DNA of 64,000 nucleotides from Notospermus geniculatus (Eukaryota > Nemertea > Pilidiophora > Heteronemertea > Lineidae). Below, piece after piece: positions 11,431 to 22,837 of this stretch. The stretch lies in assembly GCA_002633025.1 (NCBI GenBank), contig NMRB01000466.1:162949-226948 (forward strand). Reading direction: 5' to 3'. Each line of letters opens with the position of its first letter. Positions within the stretch are counted from its first letter, which is position 1. The position numbers and the translations under genes are program-made. A model generated the notes under the pieces. That model saw only the letters and a list, made by a program, of their open reading frames with translations, did no database searches and had not been told where the DNA came from.

Positions 11431-12753
11431 ACACGTTCACGCATCTAACTGGGAATACAAATGACATAATGAAGAATATAAATGGACGGCAGAGTATGTA
11501 TAAAACAAGGTGCATTAAACATATTAAAACGAGCCAAGCTTCATTGAAACAGAACGAGACTTCATAACGAGCAATAACAATTTTATGAGCACAATTATTG
11601 TTTCATTGAAACAGTTATGTTGTATCAAAAAAGTTGGCAATATTGGTCAGTCAGTGAATATTAATGGTATGAACACATGAACACGATAGAAAAACATAAC
11701 AACGCGATATTTCATCGTCATAAAGTTTTATTTATTGGTATCAATGTGATGGTTTAATAAACACAAGGCTTCATTATCATCATCATTTATTTTCAATATG
11801 TTTGAGTTAACTGCCTAAATATCAAATCTACATTTACTGCCTACATTGTAGGCTATTTCAACCGCTTCTACATGCACCATAAGGATCAACTGGAAGGTGT
11901 TAGTTAGTGCAAGGCGTGGAAAATTCACAGAGACATCTATTGTTCTGGGTAGAAACAAAGCCATCCACCAGCCTGTCACCAGCTTGAAGTGAGATTAGAC
12001 TTCGATTAATGCTGTGTGGCCTTCTCAATCATACATATTATGGTCTTAGTGTTTTTCATCTGGCCAAAGGTACTTGGCTGACCTCTTTGTCACTAAACTG
12101 AAATGGCATGATCACAAATAAGAATGTTGCACAACCCTCGGCAGCCAGTGTCATGGCTGACTGGCTTTAGCTGACACCGTGAAAGAGATATTTGATTACG
12201 CCAACCGTACGGATAATCTAGTGTTGTGCAACACCGCTATCTTTTGGTAAATGTGATCTGCTCACATTCCTGAGTTCAACTTAGTATATTAGCCCAGAAC
12301 GATATGAAAAACACTATTCAAATGTAATCTCAAATGACATGCAGAACGATGTTATTAAGCATGCAGTTAACCAAATAAAACATTTACGGCAATCTCTGCC
12401 TTTGCTTTGAACAACTTTTTCATTAAAATTACATTAGATAAAAAAATAACAAACACTGCCAACTATCAAGACTTGAGCTCAAGTTTTATGACAGCCACGG
12501 GATAAAATTGGCTTCATCTGACCATAGAGATCCAACAGTAGGAATAATGGCTGTCAACATCATGGTTCTACTATGACAACCTGACAATTCAACCGAACTT
12601 GTCCACTCCAAAGACAGATCATGCCAGACTGCAGAACAATCGACCCTTGAACCAAACCGAAACCAGGGCTCCACAAAGTCCCGAGAGTTGGCAGAGATTA
12701 TGAACATCAGCAGGCAGATAACTGTCCCCACCTACCAAAAGATTGTCTAACTA

Positions 12754-15681
12754 TCATGATACAGCAGCATCCAGTATCTGTTGCTTTGCTTTCATTATCT
12801 TGGGTCGAAGGGAAGACATCGTGATCAGAATAGCTTCCTGAAAACAGAAAGAAAGCAAGCTTCATTCACAGATATGTGACCCGTCACAGCATCATCAGAT
12901 GCATGTCCAGGGTTCCTGCAGCCTGTGGAGCACCAAATTTAAGACCTTTTTAAGACTTTTTAAGACCAAGTATCGGCAAAATTTAAGACCTATTTTCTTC
13001 TAAATGAAGCCCCCAAACATCCCTGGAACTGGAAGGGTTTCCGCAAGGGAAGAATGACAGGGATCGACACGGCCAAGAAAGTGGGTAGGCTACTTGGGCG
13101 GGGGGGGGGGGTCTGGAGGCCCTCCCCCAGAAAAATTTTGATTTTAAGAAGCCCGGAGATGCCATTTCCTGACATCTCCTGCCAATTTTTTACAACTGCC
13201 TTGATATGAAATTTAAGACCTTTTTAAGACCTTCCCACAGAAATTATCAAATTTAAGACTTTTTAAGGCCTTGAAAATGGAAGTGCCAAATTTAAGACTT
13301 TTTAAGACTTTTTAAGACCTTGCAGGAACCCTGCATGTCGCTCAGAAGGTGAGCCTCAACGAACTAAGATGACACCAGTAGCAAATGAAATAGACTGCTT
13401 TAGATTTCATAATAGACGGAGTCGGACAATATTGAAACTGACAAACATTTGGTCTCATCCTGCCAAGCTAAGAGCAACATGCAACTGGTTTTGCTGTGAC
13501 GAGTCACATTTAGATATTTTGATGATAGACTTGTTCTGAACCAAACTGACAGAAAGCTTGTTATATTCCCCTCATATGCACTGACCTCGGTTCTGATTGT
13601 ACGACTCCCCTGCTCTGGGCAAGTATTCAGATAATGCTGGAAGAGTAGACTAGGGTCATCGACCTGAAGGGCCTCATCTGCTTCTAGACTTGCCTCAAGT
13701 CCCTTCAAACCCCCAAAAACAATCAAAAGGTGACTGAAAAGAGAAAAGGATGAAAGATGTTGGTGAGAGGTGTCCTCCTGGAAGAGATGCTGTGAAGGAA
13801 GGTTCTACTGTACCATCGGAGTCTCATCCATACTTACTTGAAATCTGGCAACGTGAATCCATCAACACTCTCTCCTTTATCCGACGTCCCCACAACACGG
13901 TCATATCCGTCCTTATAGGGAGATTCACCAAACACAGCCCCCAAACTCTTTGCTATCCGTACCGTGTATCCCCAGTAAAGCCCTCCTTCAGTTCTGGGAG
14001 CTGTTGGGGCGACAACTTTACCCTTTAATTTTGAACTCTCTGCTGAATGGGATGAAAAGAGTCATGTTAATGAGAAAGATATTTCCTCAATCAATGTAAG
14101 GTTGACAAGACAGGAATACCAGGTGTGCATCCAGGGCCCCCCTGATTTGCTAGAAATTACATCTCAGAACATGTGTATGTCTGAAAAGGGGCCGATTTCC
14201 TGGGTTGTTATTGGTGAAGGAGAAAATGCAGCAGCAGATATTTGGATCACAAAACATAGAATGCTCATCAACCCACCTACTTTTTCTGGGTAGTCTAACT
14301 TTACAGTGACCCTCAAACCAGGTTGTAGGTGTTTATCAATTCTTATTTCTTTCAGCAGGCCAACATTAACAAATGATCCTTTCCCCTCCTTGACTGGCTT
14401 GTTCAGGACGACTCCTTCTCGGTAGGGTGAAACCACGTCTGCCCTCATGTGGTGTGGGGAATCCAGAGGATTTAAGACACCTGGAAAAGGGCCAAATTTA
14501 TCTCAGTATTTAACCGAATAGACCTAGGACAATACGGTAACCTTGAAATACTTTTTGTTCAGACCTGTACTTGCTGAGCTGATGACCAGCCTGAAACATT
14601 CCTTTAATGTGACTGTTTAGGCTGGTAGAAGCTTCTACTGTATAGCATTCATCATCCCAGTGACATAAAGAAGCAGAGGGCATATCTTTATATGTGGACG
14701 TCCACCTCTGATCTTTGATGCCAGAAACTCACCTGCATATTTCAGATCAGAATGCTGTGGAAAGAAAGACTTCCTAAGGTACTGAGGACACTCTAAATAC
14801 TGCAGGATCCTGGCCATTTGGACGTTACAGTGGCCTCTTCGGTCCGTCACCTCAACATTGCCTTCTGTATCCCTGAAATAGCGAGTGTATAAACTAAGTG
14901 AAGTACCCTACCCCTACTTCTAAGGACACATACGCCGAGTGTATTTATAATAGGACACAAACAGAAACCGCAGCCCCAACCTGCTGCTTCTCCCATCACA
15001 AGTCTCAACTTACTTCGCCAATGTTCCCGACTCATCAAATACTATTATTTCATCTACATTGAAAACAACTGCTGCCCGAGCAATCTGGAAAAAGATTAAA
15101 TGAAATTAAAACTGCAATGTAAATTTTGAACTTTTCTTGAATCCTACCTCATTGGAAACGAGGGCGAGACCAGTTTTCACACCATAAACAAAGAATGACA
15201 GCTGTTTTCTTGAGACGTTACCTGCCCNNNNNNNNNNNNNNNNNNNNNNNNNNNNNNNNNNNNNNNNNNNNNNNNNNNNNNNNNNNNNNNNNNNNNNNNN
15301 NNNNNNNNNNNNNNNNNNNNNNNNNNNNNNNNNNNNNNNNNNNNNNNNNNNNNNNNNNNNNNNNNNNNNNNNNNNNNNNNNNNNNNNNNNNNNNNNNNNN
15401 NNNNNNNNNNNNNNNNNNNNNNNNNNNNNNNNNNNNNNNNNNNNNNNNNNNNNNNNNNNNNNNNNNNNNNNNNNNNNNNNNNNNNNNNNNNNNNNNNNNN
15501 NNNNNNNNNNNNNNNNNNNNNNGCAGAGCTTGGAGGAATTATACTGACAGTATAATTCCTCCAAGAGCCAACCAAGGATTAAGGAAGGGGAAGCCCCCCC
15601 GCCCGCCCTTCCAGTTTGCATCAGCGAGCGCTGAAACCTTACCGAAAGATCTTCATCTGGGCGATCTCTCTTTCGCTTCAT
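12754..15681 (-). CDS. Spout1: SPOUT1-type RNA methyltransferase/centromere protein, copy 1
   Basis: A SPOUT-fold protein (human SPOUT1, C9orf114, CENP-32): a putative SAM-dependent methyltransferase linked to mitotic spindle and centromere function. Exons, right to left: 15643-15681 (MKRKRDRPDEDLS), one mostly inside the gap whose last 6 nt are at 15222-15227, 15014-15084 (IARAAVVFNVDEIIVFDE), 14733-14872 (ARILQYLECPQYLRK), 14281-14480 (GSFVNVGLLKEIRIDK), 13838-14037 (GGLYWGYTVRIAKSLGAVF), 13586-13733 (LLIVFGGLKGLE, NTCPEQGSRTIRTE) and 12754-12837 (EAILITMSSLRP, stop TGA). Phases agree throughout. About 293 residues are visible; the hidden exon would bring it near the usual ~375. The start is the Met before the basic tail with a GTAAGG donor 13 codons later. 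The last intron carries a transposon. It is divergent from NFKBIL1, 262 bp between start codons. Confidence 0.92.
12908..13333. mobile_element. hAT-like element with TTTAAGACC repeats, only in unit 1
   Basis: Perfect 13-bp ends CAGGGTTCCTGCA (12908) and TGCAGGAACCCTG (13333) flank many TTTAAGACCTTTTTAAGACC subterminal repeats. CATGTC is duplicated at 12902-12907 and 13334-13339, and unit 2 keeps the single empty site near 26955. The duplication is 6 bp, or 8 bp if the final TG belongs to it. It sits in the last SPOUT1 intron. The core resembles the nested element at 376-644. Confidence 0.85.
15228..15522. other. Assembly gap (295 N)
   Basis: Unknown bases hide SPOUT1 exon 2 of copy 1. The left edge is GGGCAG on the minus strand followed by a GTAACG donor, matching the A-G-Q/I-A-R-A junction of the family. 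The right edge is next to a perfect hairpin. Confidence 0.95.
15530..15566. repeat. Perfect hairpin at gap edge
   Basis: An 18-bp arm CTTGGAGGAATTATACTG, one base, then its exact complement. A related hairpin lies at 11194-11226. Such a structure may have stopped sequencing or assembly here. Confidence 0.7.
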
Positions 15682-15943
15682 CTTAATTTTATCAAAGAAA
15701 ATCGCGAAAAAACGAAGGAGATGTTCATTCTGCCGTCATTTTTCATATTTTTCATTTTGCACCACGTGTAAAGATTCATGGACTGCACTCTCACCGAAGT
15801 ACCAAACTATCTAGACTGGTTTATATCTTCGCCGCCGCACTCCCGCGGCGCCACTGTACGGTGTGGAGCGAGCGCCGCGGGAGTGGAGCGGCAAAGATAG
15901 GAACTAAATCTACCTCTCAAAATTACACCAGGACTAGGAGTGA
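15682..15943. promoter_or_regulatory. Putative bidirectional SPOUT1/NFKBIL1 promoter
   Basis: Only 262 bp separate the two divergent start codons. The core includes an inverted-repeat element at 15812-15905 with CACTCCCGCGGCGCC and its complement. The equivalent in unit 2 is split by an 897-bp insertion. Promoter function is inferred from the head-to-head arrangement. Confidence 0.5.
15812..15905. mobile_element. CTTTGCCGC-family inverted-repeat element
   Basis: Inverted arms contain CGCCGCACTCCCGCGGCGCC and GGCGCCGCGGGAGTGGAGCG-like sequence near CTAGACTGG. Related copies are at 16655-16745, 19565-19645, 30246-30345, 33300-33375 and 61505-61590. Confidence 0.5.
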
Positions 15944-18792
15944 ATGTTTACGCTGCATTTTCAGTGTTTTAAACTACCTGGACATGACATTTTGCTGTAT
16001 ATGGGTAATAAGAGAAGAATTGAGAAACTTCAGCAATTGCTTGAAGATGCTGATGTCTCAAAAATGAAATCTTACATCCGAAAGCATCGGTTGAAAGTGA
16101 ACCGAGTTGTGGATGATGAAACTGCGAGAACCCTTCTTCATCTCTCATGCTTGTATGGCAGGGATGATGTTATCAGGTAAGATCATACAAGATGACACTT
16201 TTGCTTTTCTGTGTGTTTCACATTATGAGGCCGTCCTGCATCAAGGGAAAGGTGGCTTGTGCCAGGCTACCTAGGCCTAGGCTACTGGCCAACACGAGCA
16301 ACGAATTACGAAAGCTTTATTCACCGTAGGCCTATATAGTTACTAAAGAAGAGATACATAGGTACTAAACATGCTAAAAGAACAAAGCCATAATACTACA
16401 AAAACAAGAAACTTCAGCAACTGCTTTTCGTACCGTAATCCAGAGCGCATGCCCCGCTCTGCCCAAGGCCAAGGGGAAGGGCTAGGCCTAGGCCTACCTA
16501 CTCGTCCCTGCCATTTTAGTACGCCAAACTGCAGGTACTCCATAAATGTATAGAATAGGCCTAGGCCTATCCATTTCGGCTTACTGGAAAAAGCGGAATG
16601 GAACGGAACAAGCGGAATCGTTCCGCCGAAGGGAGCGACCATTATTTTTGCAATAATCTAATGATGACTAGACTGGATTGTCTTTGCCGCCCTACTCTCG
16701 CGGAGTAGGAATGAGCGAAGAAACTCTGACTCTGCGGTCGTTTCTAGCTCCTGTCTTGTGCAGAACTTCTAGCATGATCATCATGAAATTATGATGGCGC
16801 CCATAAAGCAGGCCTATATTGCCCTGCACGCCGATCTAGATCTATGCTGCGCAAGGCCTCATGCATACATCCAGGTCTATGCCCAAACTTCGATTATTAT
16901 CGGAAGCTTGAGTAGCTTATAATCACCGCGGAGGATTGTTGAGCCCATTGGGCCTATCTCTTCGTTTTTAGGAAAAAAGCACCGGTCGCAGCGCCATGTC
17001 GTGACGTTAGTTCCTCCAGTTCCCCATTGACCGCGATAAATTGCCAATTCAAAAAAAAATGATTTGGAAAACACGTGTATGGCGGAATAATCAATGCTCC
17101 CAACCATCCGCGACTCCAGGTCACAAATATAGTGCATTTGGGATAGGACGGCATGATTAGGTACGAGGGTGATTCCGTTCCGCCTGTACCACATTTTCCA
17201 GTAAGCCATCCATTTCGGTCTTTCAGCCATTGTTGGGAATCGGAATTATTACATCATATCTGTCCACATGTTTATTCCAGATATCTCCTGAAGAAGGGTG
17301 CTGATGCTTCAATCGTTGACAAGAATGGCGACACTGCTTTACATCTTGCCGCAAAAAGGGCCATCTCTGGTGAAAAATATGGTATGTACACTGTATGATG
17401 ACATAACAAAGAGGAACTCCTTTCATAAATGCACTGGTCAGTCACTGACGCATTGTCCCCACTCACCTTTACTACAGTTTTCTGTATTGCTCAATGTTTG
17501 ATTGAATAGTGCCATTGCTATCTGAATTCTTTTTCCAGCATTTCAAGATCTCGTCCTACCCTTGCTGCACAAATGTCCAGATGCTCTCAGTGTGAAGAAC
17601 AAATCTGGTGACTCAGCTCGATACTTGGTGCAGATTTATGAAAAGAGTCTTAAAGGGAATAGTGGAGCTGAGGTAATATCACATCACAGTAACAATTCTT
17701 CACTTTGTACCGGTACATGATGTTTTGAAATGAAAACTGTCTTGCTATTGCTTAACCGTAGCCTCTTGACCTAAGGAGATGGGCGGCACAAGGAGATTTG
17801 GATGACCTAAGCAGATCTGTATGAAGTAAATAGTTTCAGAAGTAGCCTAGAGATGGCAGAACTAGATTTGTCTGCTTACGGTTTGGACTAACTGGACCTG
17901 TTGTTCATGAATTGAATTGTCTTGCAGGCTGGTCTTCCTGATTCATCCAGTAATGATGAATCCACTGAAGAAGAAAGATGGCATCAGAAACTAAAAGATG
18001 AAGTTGAACATGAATATGGTGCTTGGGCAAGTTATGAGGAAGGTATGTGTGCGGTTCTGATGAGGATCAAAGTTGTAACCTTTGAACTGGAAAGTGTGAT
18101 CACTGATGTTAGCATTTGTATAGACCATTTAATTCTGGGCCATTCCTGAGACGGACATCTTCTCTGTTTAGTTGATCTGAATACATTTGCCTGATTCCAA
18201 CTTTACTTTGTTTTCAGACTACTATCAAGACAGAGATGAAGAAACATATGAAGGCTGGGTTGAACGGATCAGACGTGAGCAAAGATCAAAATATCATCAA
18301 AACATTCCACCAAGTTCAAGCAGTGGTGCTGGGATATCGAACAAAAAACTTGAAGAAGAGAGAAGGGCTCAAGAATTTCAGAAGAAACTTGAACGGGATC
18401 ATGAACAGTACCAGGAAAGGATGAAGATGAAAATGATGGAGAAAAAACAGAAGAATGCTATCCTGAACAAGACGTTGTACGAGACAAAATGGACAGATTT
18501 GTTCTCAGAAGTTAAAAAGGGGGCGTGTTTGTCATTTTGTGATATCCCGTGGCCAGATGGCGTGGAGAAATCTGCTGATGATGTCCGCAGATTCTTATTC
18601 TGTGATTTTGGCGATGAGGAAGCCAGCCTCCAGAAGAAGTATTTGCGCTCACAGCAGGTTCGGTGGCATCCTGATAAATTTCTGCAGAAATTTGGTGAAA
18701 GTTTGCTGGAGGGAGACCGAGATAGAATCCTAGAAAAAGTCAAGAGTGTTTCACAGGTTCTGAATCATCTGGCTGATCATATGTCTGAATAA
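15944..18792 (+). CDS. Nfkbil1: NF-kappa-B inhibitor-like protein 1, copy 1
   Basis: NFKBIL1 is a conserved nuclear ankyrin-repeat protein tied to innate immune signalling and mRNA processing. Exons 15944-16176, 17281-17381, 17539-17672, 17928-18042 and 18218-18792 join in phase to 385 codons, close to the human length of 381. Visible parts: ankyrin-type helices (ARTLLHLSCLYGRDDVIR; DKNGDTALHLAAKRAISG; HKCPDALSVKNKSGDSARYL), an acidic linker (SSNDESTEEERW), a charged coiled-coil stretch, and the family's C-terminal block FCDIPWPDG, then YLRSQQVRWHPDKFLQKF. Met15944 gives a conserved 19-residue leader in both copies; Met16001 (MGNKRRIEKL) is an alternative start. AATAAA overlaps the stop (18788-18793). 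Intron 1 holds a 630-bp transposon absent from copy 2. It is divergent from SPOUT1. Confidence 0.93.
16578..17207. mobile_element. Mutator-like element with 9-bp duplication, only in unit 1
   Basis: Ends GGCTTACTGGAAAAAGCGG and the complement of GGCTTACTGGAAAATGTGG flank 630 bp. The 9-bp ATCCATTTC is duplicated at 16569-16577 and 17208-17216, and unit 2 has a single copy in the same intron near 31005-31013. A 9-bp duplication is the hallmark of Mutator/MULE elements. A CTTTGCCGC-family element is nested near 16670. No transposase frame. Confidence 0.8.
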
Positions 18793-20685
18793 ATGTTTTC
18801 ATTCGTTATTTTCAATCATGGCATTGCACTTGCTTCTTCTAGAAGACTCCAGGGAAGAAGAAAGAAAACAAGTTGGGTCTGAAATGTGGAATAGCCCATA
18901 GTATTCTCAGGCAAGTCTTTGTTGCTGGCTTTTCACAATACATTCAAAAGGGCTGCTCTGTGAAGTCCAAAATTGATGAAAGAAAATAGCTTTTTTTGGA
19001 AAAGTTTTACTTTATTCACATGTCAGTCAAAATATCTTGTCCATTATTCTAATACATAAAATCTATGTACAACTGAAGCAAAAAAATGTACCGGGTAACA
19101 ATACTTAAGAGTATTTGTCTCGCGTTAGTTTGTTATACATGTTGTCTCTTGATTACTCAGTGAATATTGTTCCCAAAAAGACTCCGTGAGATTACCCCTT
19201 CAAGGGTTGAGATCGCGTGATATTTTGAGAAAACATGTATTTGTACTTCATCTGGAATATAATGGTACTACTGAAGGACGTCAAGAAATTTCTCACGAAT
19301 TTTTGACAAAAATATCGAGGTCAATTCCCCCAGGAGACCAGCTGCTGTTTTGTGATGCAGGCCTTGGTATCCATGACAACCTTGAGCCTCAATTCGGCCA
19401 TTTTGAATGATGACTGAGTTTAGCACAAAAAGAGGGCACACAACGAAACTGAAAAGTGTGCAATCTTGAATATCATTCGCTACCAACAACTTAAATTAAG
19501 CTATTTACAATATTTTGCTTTACAATAATTACATGTAGCATTTGTGGTCAGTTTCTTCACAACAGCTATAGACTGGTTCCAGTCTTTTCCACTCCACTCC
19601 CGTGGCGCTACAGTCTGTGTGGAGCGGAGTCGCAAACTCCTGTGATTCTTTGAAATCAACTTGAGTCATGTATTAAAGTGGACTCAGCTAGTTTGTTTGG
19701 TCCGTACTGATTACAGTGGAACCTCTCTATTAAGGACACCTTTGGAAGTGCTTGGCACTGTCCTTTATTGAGAGGTGTCCTCAATACAGAGGTGAAAATG
19801 AAGATGTATCAAACACCTCTCTATTAAGGACACTTTTGGGAGTGCCCGCTGCTGTCCTTAATTGAGAGGTGTCCTCAATACAGAGGTGAAAATGAAGAGA
19901 GGTGACCAAAGGGGACGTGACAGAACTTTGCTGTCCCGAATAGAGAGGTGTCCTCCTGGTTGAGGTGTCCATTAAGGGAGGTTCTACTGTTCAATTGAAA
20001 GTCCACAGAACATTATCAACAAATGCATAACAATGGTAACTAATTAAAGAATTCAGCTGTTATCAAACGTTTCCATGGCAACGTCCAAAAAGATCTGCCT
20101 TAATGAGATAAATGATTATATCAATTAGTGACTAGTGCAATAAAGACAACAGAGCAATCATGATCACGCCCAGCTCAGGTTATCTTTGGCAAATTTCACA
20201 CAATCCTCGAGCTGAAAAGAATTGTAATTCGACGTCTCATGAACCAATCAGAGGACTAGGCCCCATAGACCTGACGAACCGTCATTCTTTGGGGTTTGCA
20301 CAATCGACAGCATCAGCAGAACCCCGACGTAGCAGAACTTGTAACCTTTTTACCCGGTGTACACGTGAATGATGGGCTGCGACGCCCCTGTGCCCGATGC
20401 AACATCATTCAGGGGGAGACACAATACGGCTGGGTCACACGGACAGCATTTGATGCAGTGACATTGAGGGACTCCTCCCCAAAATCTTTGAGGAGTGAGT
20501 CTGGGTCCTTCTGTTCGGAATTTTGTGTTGAAGACAAAATCGTCGGGATCGGACAAACTCTGCGTCACATCTGGCTGCATGAGTACAGGTACCACGCCGC
20601 CTCCTCTGAATCTTCGAAACCATGAGTCTTTCCGAAGACATTTCACTCGGTACGCCAACAATCTGACTTAGTCCATCACAAACAG
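18793..20685. other. Space between convergent NFKBIL1 and neverland 3' ends, unit 1
   Basis: Convergent 3' ends. It holds 3' UTR-like AT-rich DNA, a CTTTGCCGC-family element (19565-19645) and the ACAGTGGAACCTC element. Nothing coding is supported. Confidence 0.5.
19713..19990. mobile_element. ACAGTGGAACCTC-family element, unit 1 copy
   Basis: Ends ACAGTGGAACCTCTCT and GGGAGGTTCTACTGT are imperfect inverted repeats around TATTAAGGACAC and GAGAGGTGTCCTCAATACAG blocks. The unit 2 copy (33474-33659) lacks one internal repeat of about 92 bp. Fragments occur at 13770-13815 and 52975-53044. Confidence 0.65.
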
Positions 20686-22837
20686 CTAAAAATCCAGCGT
20701 CTCCTTCTGGAAATTTAACCTCGGACTGTGTTGAGAGTAGAACTGCGAGTACCAGCGGCGGTGTTTCCCGATCAGCGAGTCCTCACTCGACTTGACAAAT
20801 AGAGGCCGCTTTTCATATCGCTTGTTGTTCCAGATCATAACATCACGATCAACCTGTGGAAGAGAAGAAAATTTATTAGAAATTTCAAATTTTGTTCTGT
20901 CGGTCACCAACAGGTGGCTGTCCCGCCTTTTCATCATCGAACCACGAAACGCTCGCTCCGTCCGTCACCACTGATTACCTCAGGATGTGTCCGGTGACGT
21001 AGGGAGCGAGCGCTGAGAACCACTGATTACCTCAGGATGTTTGTGGCGGTGTCACCGCCACAAACATCCTGAGGTAATCAGGTGATCGGGTGATGTAGGG
21101 GGCGAGCACTTATTACCTCAGAATGTTTGATCCATCCCTTACCTGTAATGCTTCCCCCAGAAGATAACCCTTAGCAACGAACGATGGCATCCTCCAGCTG
21201 GCGTACACGTTGTGGACCATTTTTTGAACGAGGGGCTCGGTGGGAGTCAGTGAATGCACGAAGACACCCTTACCAAAAATGCCGTTGAAGAACAAGTAGA
21301 CTATACCAGGCCCTATCTGAAAAATAAGAGTATGCGTTGAAAGACTAGACGGGGTGGAGAAATAGCCTTGAAATCTAAACAAAGATGAAGGTGAGGAGGC
21401 CAAAAAAACAACGGGTGGGAATCAAATCATGCACATTTCTTGAGAAAACGACAAGGAAAAACCAACCTGTCTTGCTTCAACATGGAGTTCTAATCCAGGA
21501 AATTTACTTCCAAACAATTCTAGAGTATGCGTCAGGTGAAGGGATCCAATATGTTTCTTTTTGGGGTCCGGATGCTGGGACCACGCGGCTTGCCAGGAAT
21601 GCTTGGCGAAGTCCCAGATCTTACTGTACATGTAACGGATGTCTGTACCAGATAGGAGGATGGGGCCATGAATCTGCTTCAGGTGGGCCACATCCGCACC
21701 GTTTTCAGGGATTTCCTGGAATGGATAGATTCATCGGTTGAAAAGTTGACGCTCTTGGACGTGTCCAAGAGTAGAAATGACTAGCATCCCACAAAAATGT
21801 TTATTTTCACCGAACACCAAACTTTTTGCAACTGTAAATTGGAATTTGACTATATATCGGAAAGCAATTTGTAGCAAATTTCATCGACATGCATACCTGG
21901 ATGTGAGCATTGATGTTGTGCTCAGTGCGCCCTCTATAAGTCCACGATCCGTTTGTTATTTCCTCAATTTCCTCCGGCCACCAAGACGGTTCCTCTCCTT
22001 CAGCATGATACCAAACATAAATCCAACCATTTCTCTCTAAAGTCGGGTAGGCCTTCACTTTTGCCACCTCAGGCACTGGAAAACAGAGACAAAATCATAC
22101 AGAAAAGTCCTTGAGGATGAAGAAAGTTCGTGAAGACGAATGTCCAGGGAAGGACTGAACGTCTGTGGAGACGAAATGTCCTGGGACTGAACGTCTGTGG
22201 AGACGAAATGTCCTGGGACTGAACGTCTGTGGGGACGAAATGTCCTGGGACTGAACGTCTGTGGAGACGAAATGTCCTGGGACTGAACGTCTGTGGAGAC
22301 GAAATGTTCTGGGACTGAACGTCTGTGGGGACGAAATGTCCTGGGACTGAACGTCTGTGGAGACGAAATGTCCAGGGACAAAAGTCCTTGAGACGAAATG
22401 TCCGCCGACGGAAGGTCCTTAGGAATGTCCAGGAATGGAAAGTCCTTGGGGACGAAAGGAAAGTCCTGGACAAAAGAAAAGCCCTGTGGAGGAAATGTGT
22501 GGGGACTGAAAGTTTGTTGGGACGAAATGACCAGGGACAGAAAGTCCTTGGAGACGAAATGTCCTGGACGGAAAGTCCTGGACACAAAACTGTGCGCGGA
22601 CGAAATGTCGAAGGACACATCAAAATGGATCTCTCGGGGCGCTCTTACCTTTCTCGGCATAAGGAATACTCGTACACTTTCCATCAGATCCGCGGAACTT
22701 CCATCCATGGAACGGACACTCGATACAATCTCCATGAATCTGTCCACCAACACCTAAATTGGCTCCCATGTGAGGACAGTAGGCATCAAGAATATGTGCT
22801 TTGCCGTGTTCGTCACGGAAGAGAGCGAAGTTTTCAC
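20686..22837 (-). CDS. nvd: Neverland-type cholesterol 7-desaturase exons 2-6, copy 1, no first exon
   Basis: Rieske oxygenase of the Neverland/DAF-36 family, which converts cholesterol to 7-dehydrocholesterol, the first step of ecdysteroid or dafachronic-acid type hormone synthesis. Exons 22649-22837, 21897-22075, 21467-21715, 21143-21316 and 20686-20853 (stop TAG) match copy 2 in length and phase. Exon 2 has the Rieske 2Fe-2S ligands CPH...CPFH; exon 4 opens with the non-haem iron motif E-x3-D-x2-H-x4-H ([13 protein letters not shown]). Differences from copy 2 look mainly synonymous. Exon 2 starts in phase 1 and needs an upstream exon; none is seen before unit 2 begins. The gene is therefore a 5'-truncated duplicate, an alternative cassette for exon 1 at 48012-48480, or an allelic copy. 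Intron 2 carries an expanded minisatellite. Confidence 0.88.
21023..21081. repeat. Perfect 59-bp palindrome in neverland intron
   Basis: Two 29-bp arms beginning CTGATTACCTCAGGATGTTT meet around one T. It lies among repeats of ACCACTGATTACCTCAGGATG also present at 20968, 34692 and 37331-37400, and is absent from the same intron in unit 2. Confidence 0.7.
22135..22390. repeat. 32-bp minisatellite in neverland intron 2, unit 1
   Basis: About seven copies of a 32-bp unit starting GAACGTCTGTGGAGACGAAA. Unit 2 has about two. Degenerate GACGAAATGTCC words continue to 22620. Confidence 0.75.

Larger units (their letters stand above)
8701..12753. other. Unit 1 left flank, no gene seen
   Basis: About 4 kb downstream of SPOUT1. 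It aligns with 23210-26803 apart from indels. No exon-like reading frame is conserved between the copies: the frame near 9030-9190 is shared, but a 13-bp indel just upstream breaks its extension. It contains the TTAA element, a GGTGTAAC-type MITE and a minus-strand SINE. Confidence 0.5.

Noticed and set aside
22055-22753. Long minus-strand frames rich in [13 protein letters not shown]
   Set aside because: They come from the 32-bp minisatellite in neverland intron 2; they merge with exon 2 only because the intron is open.
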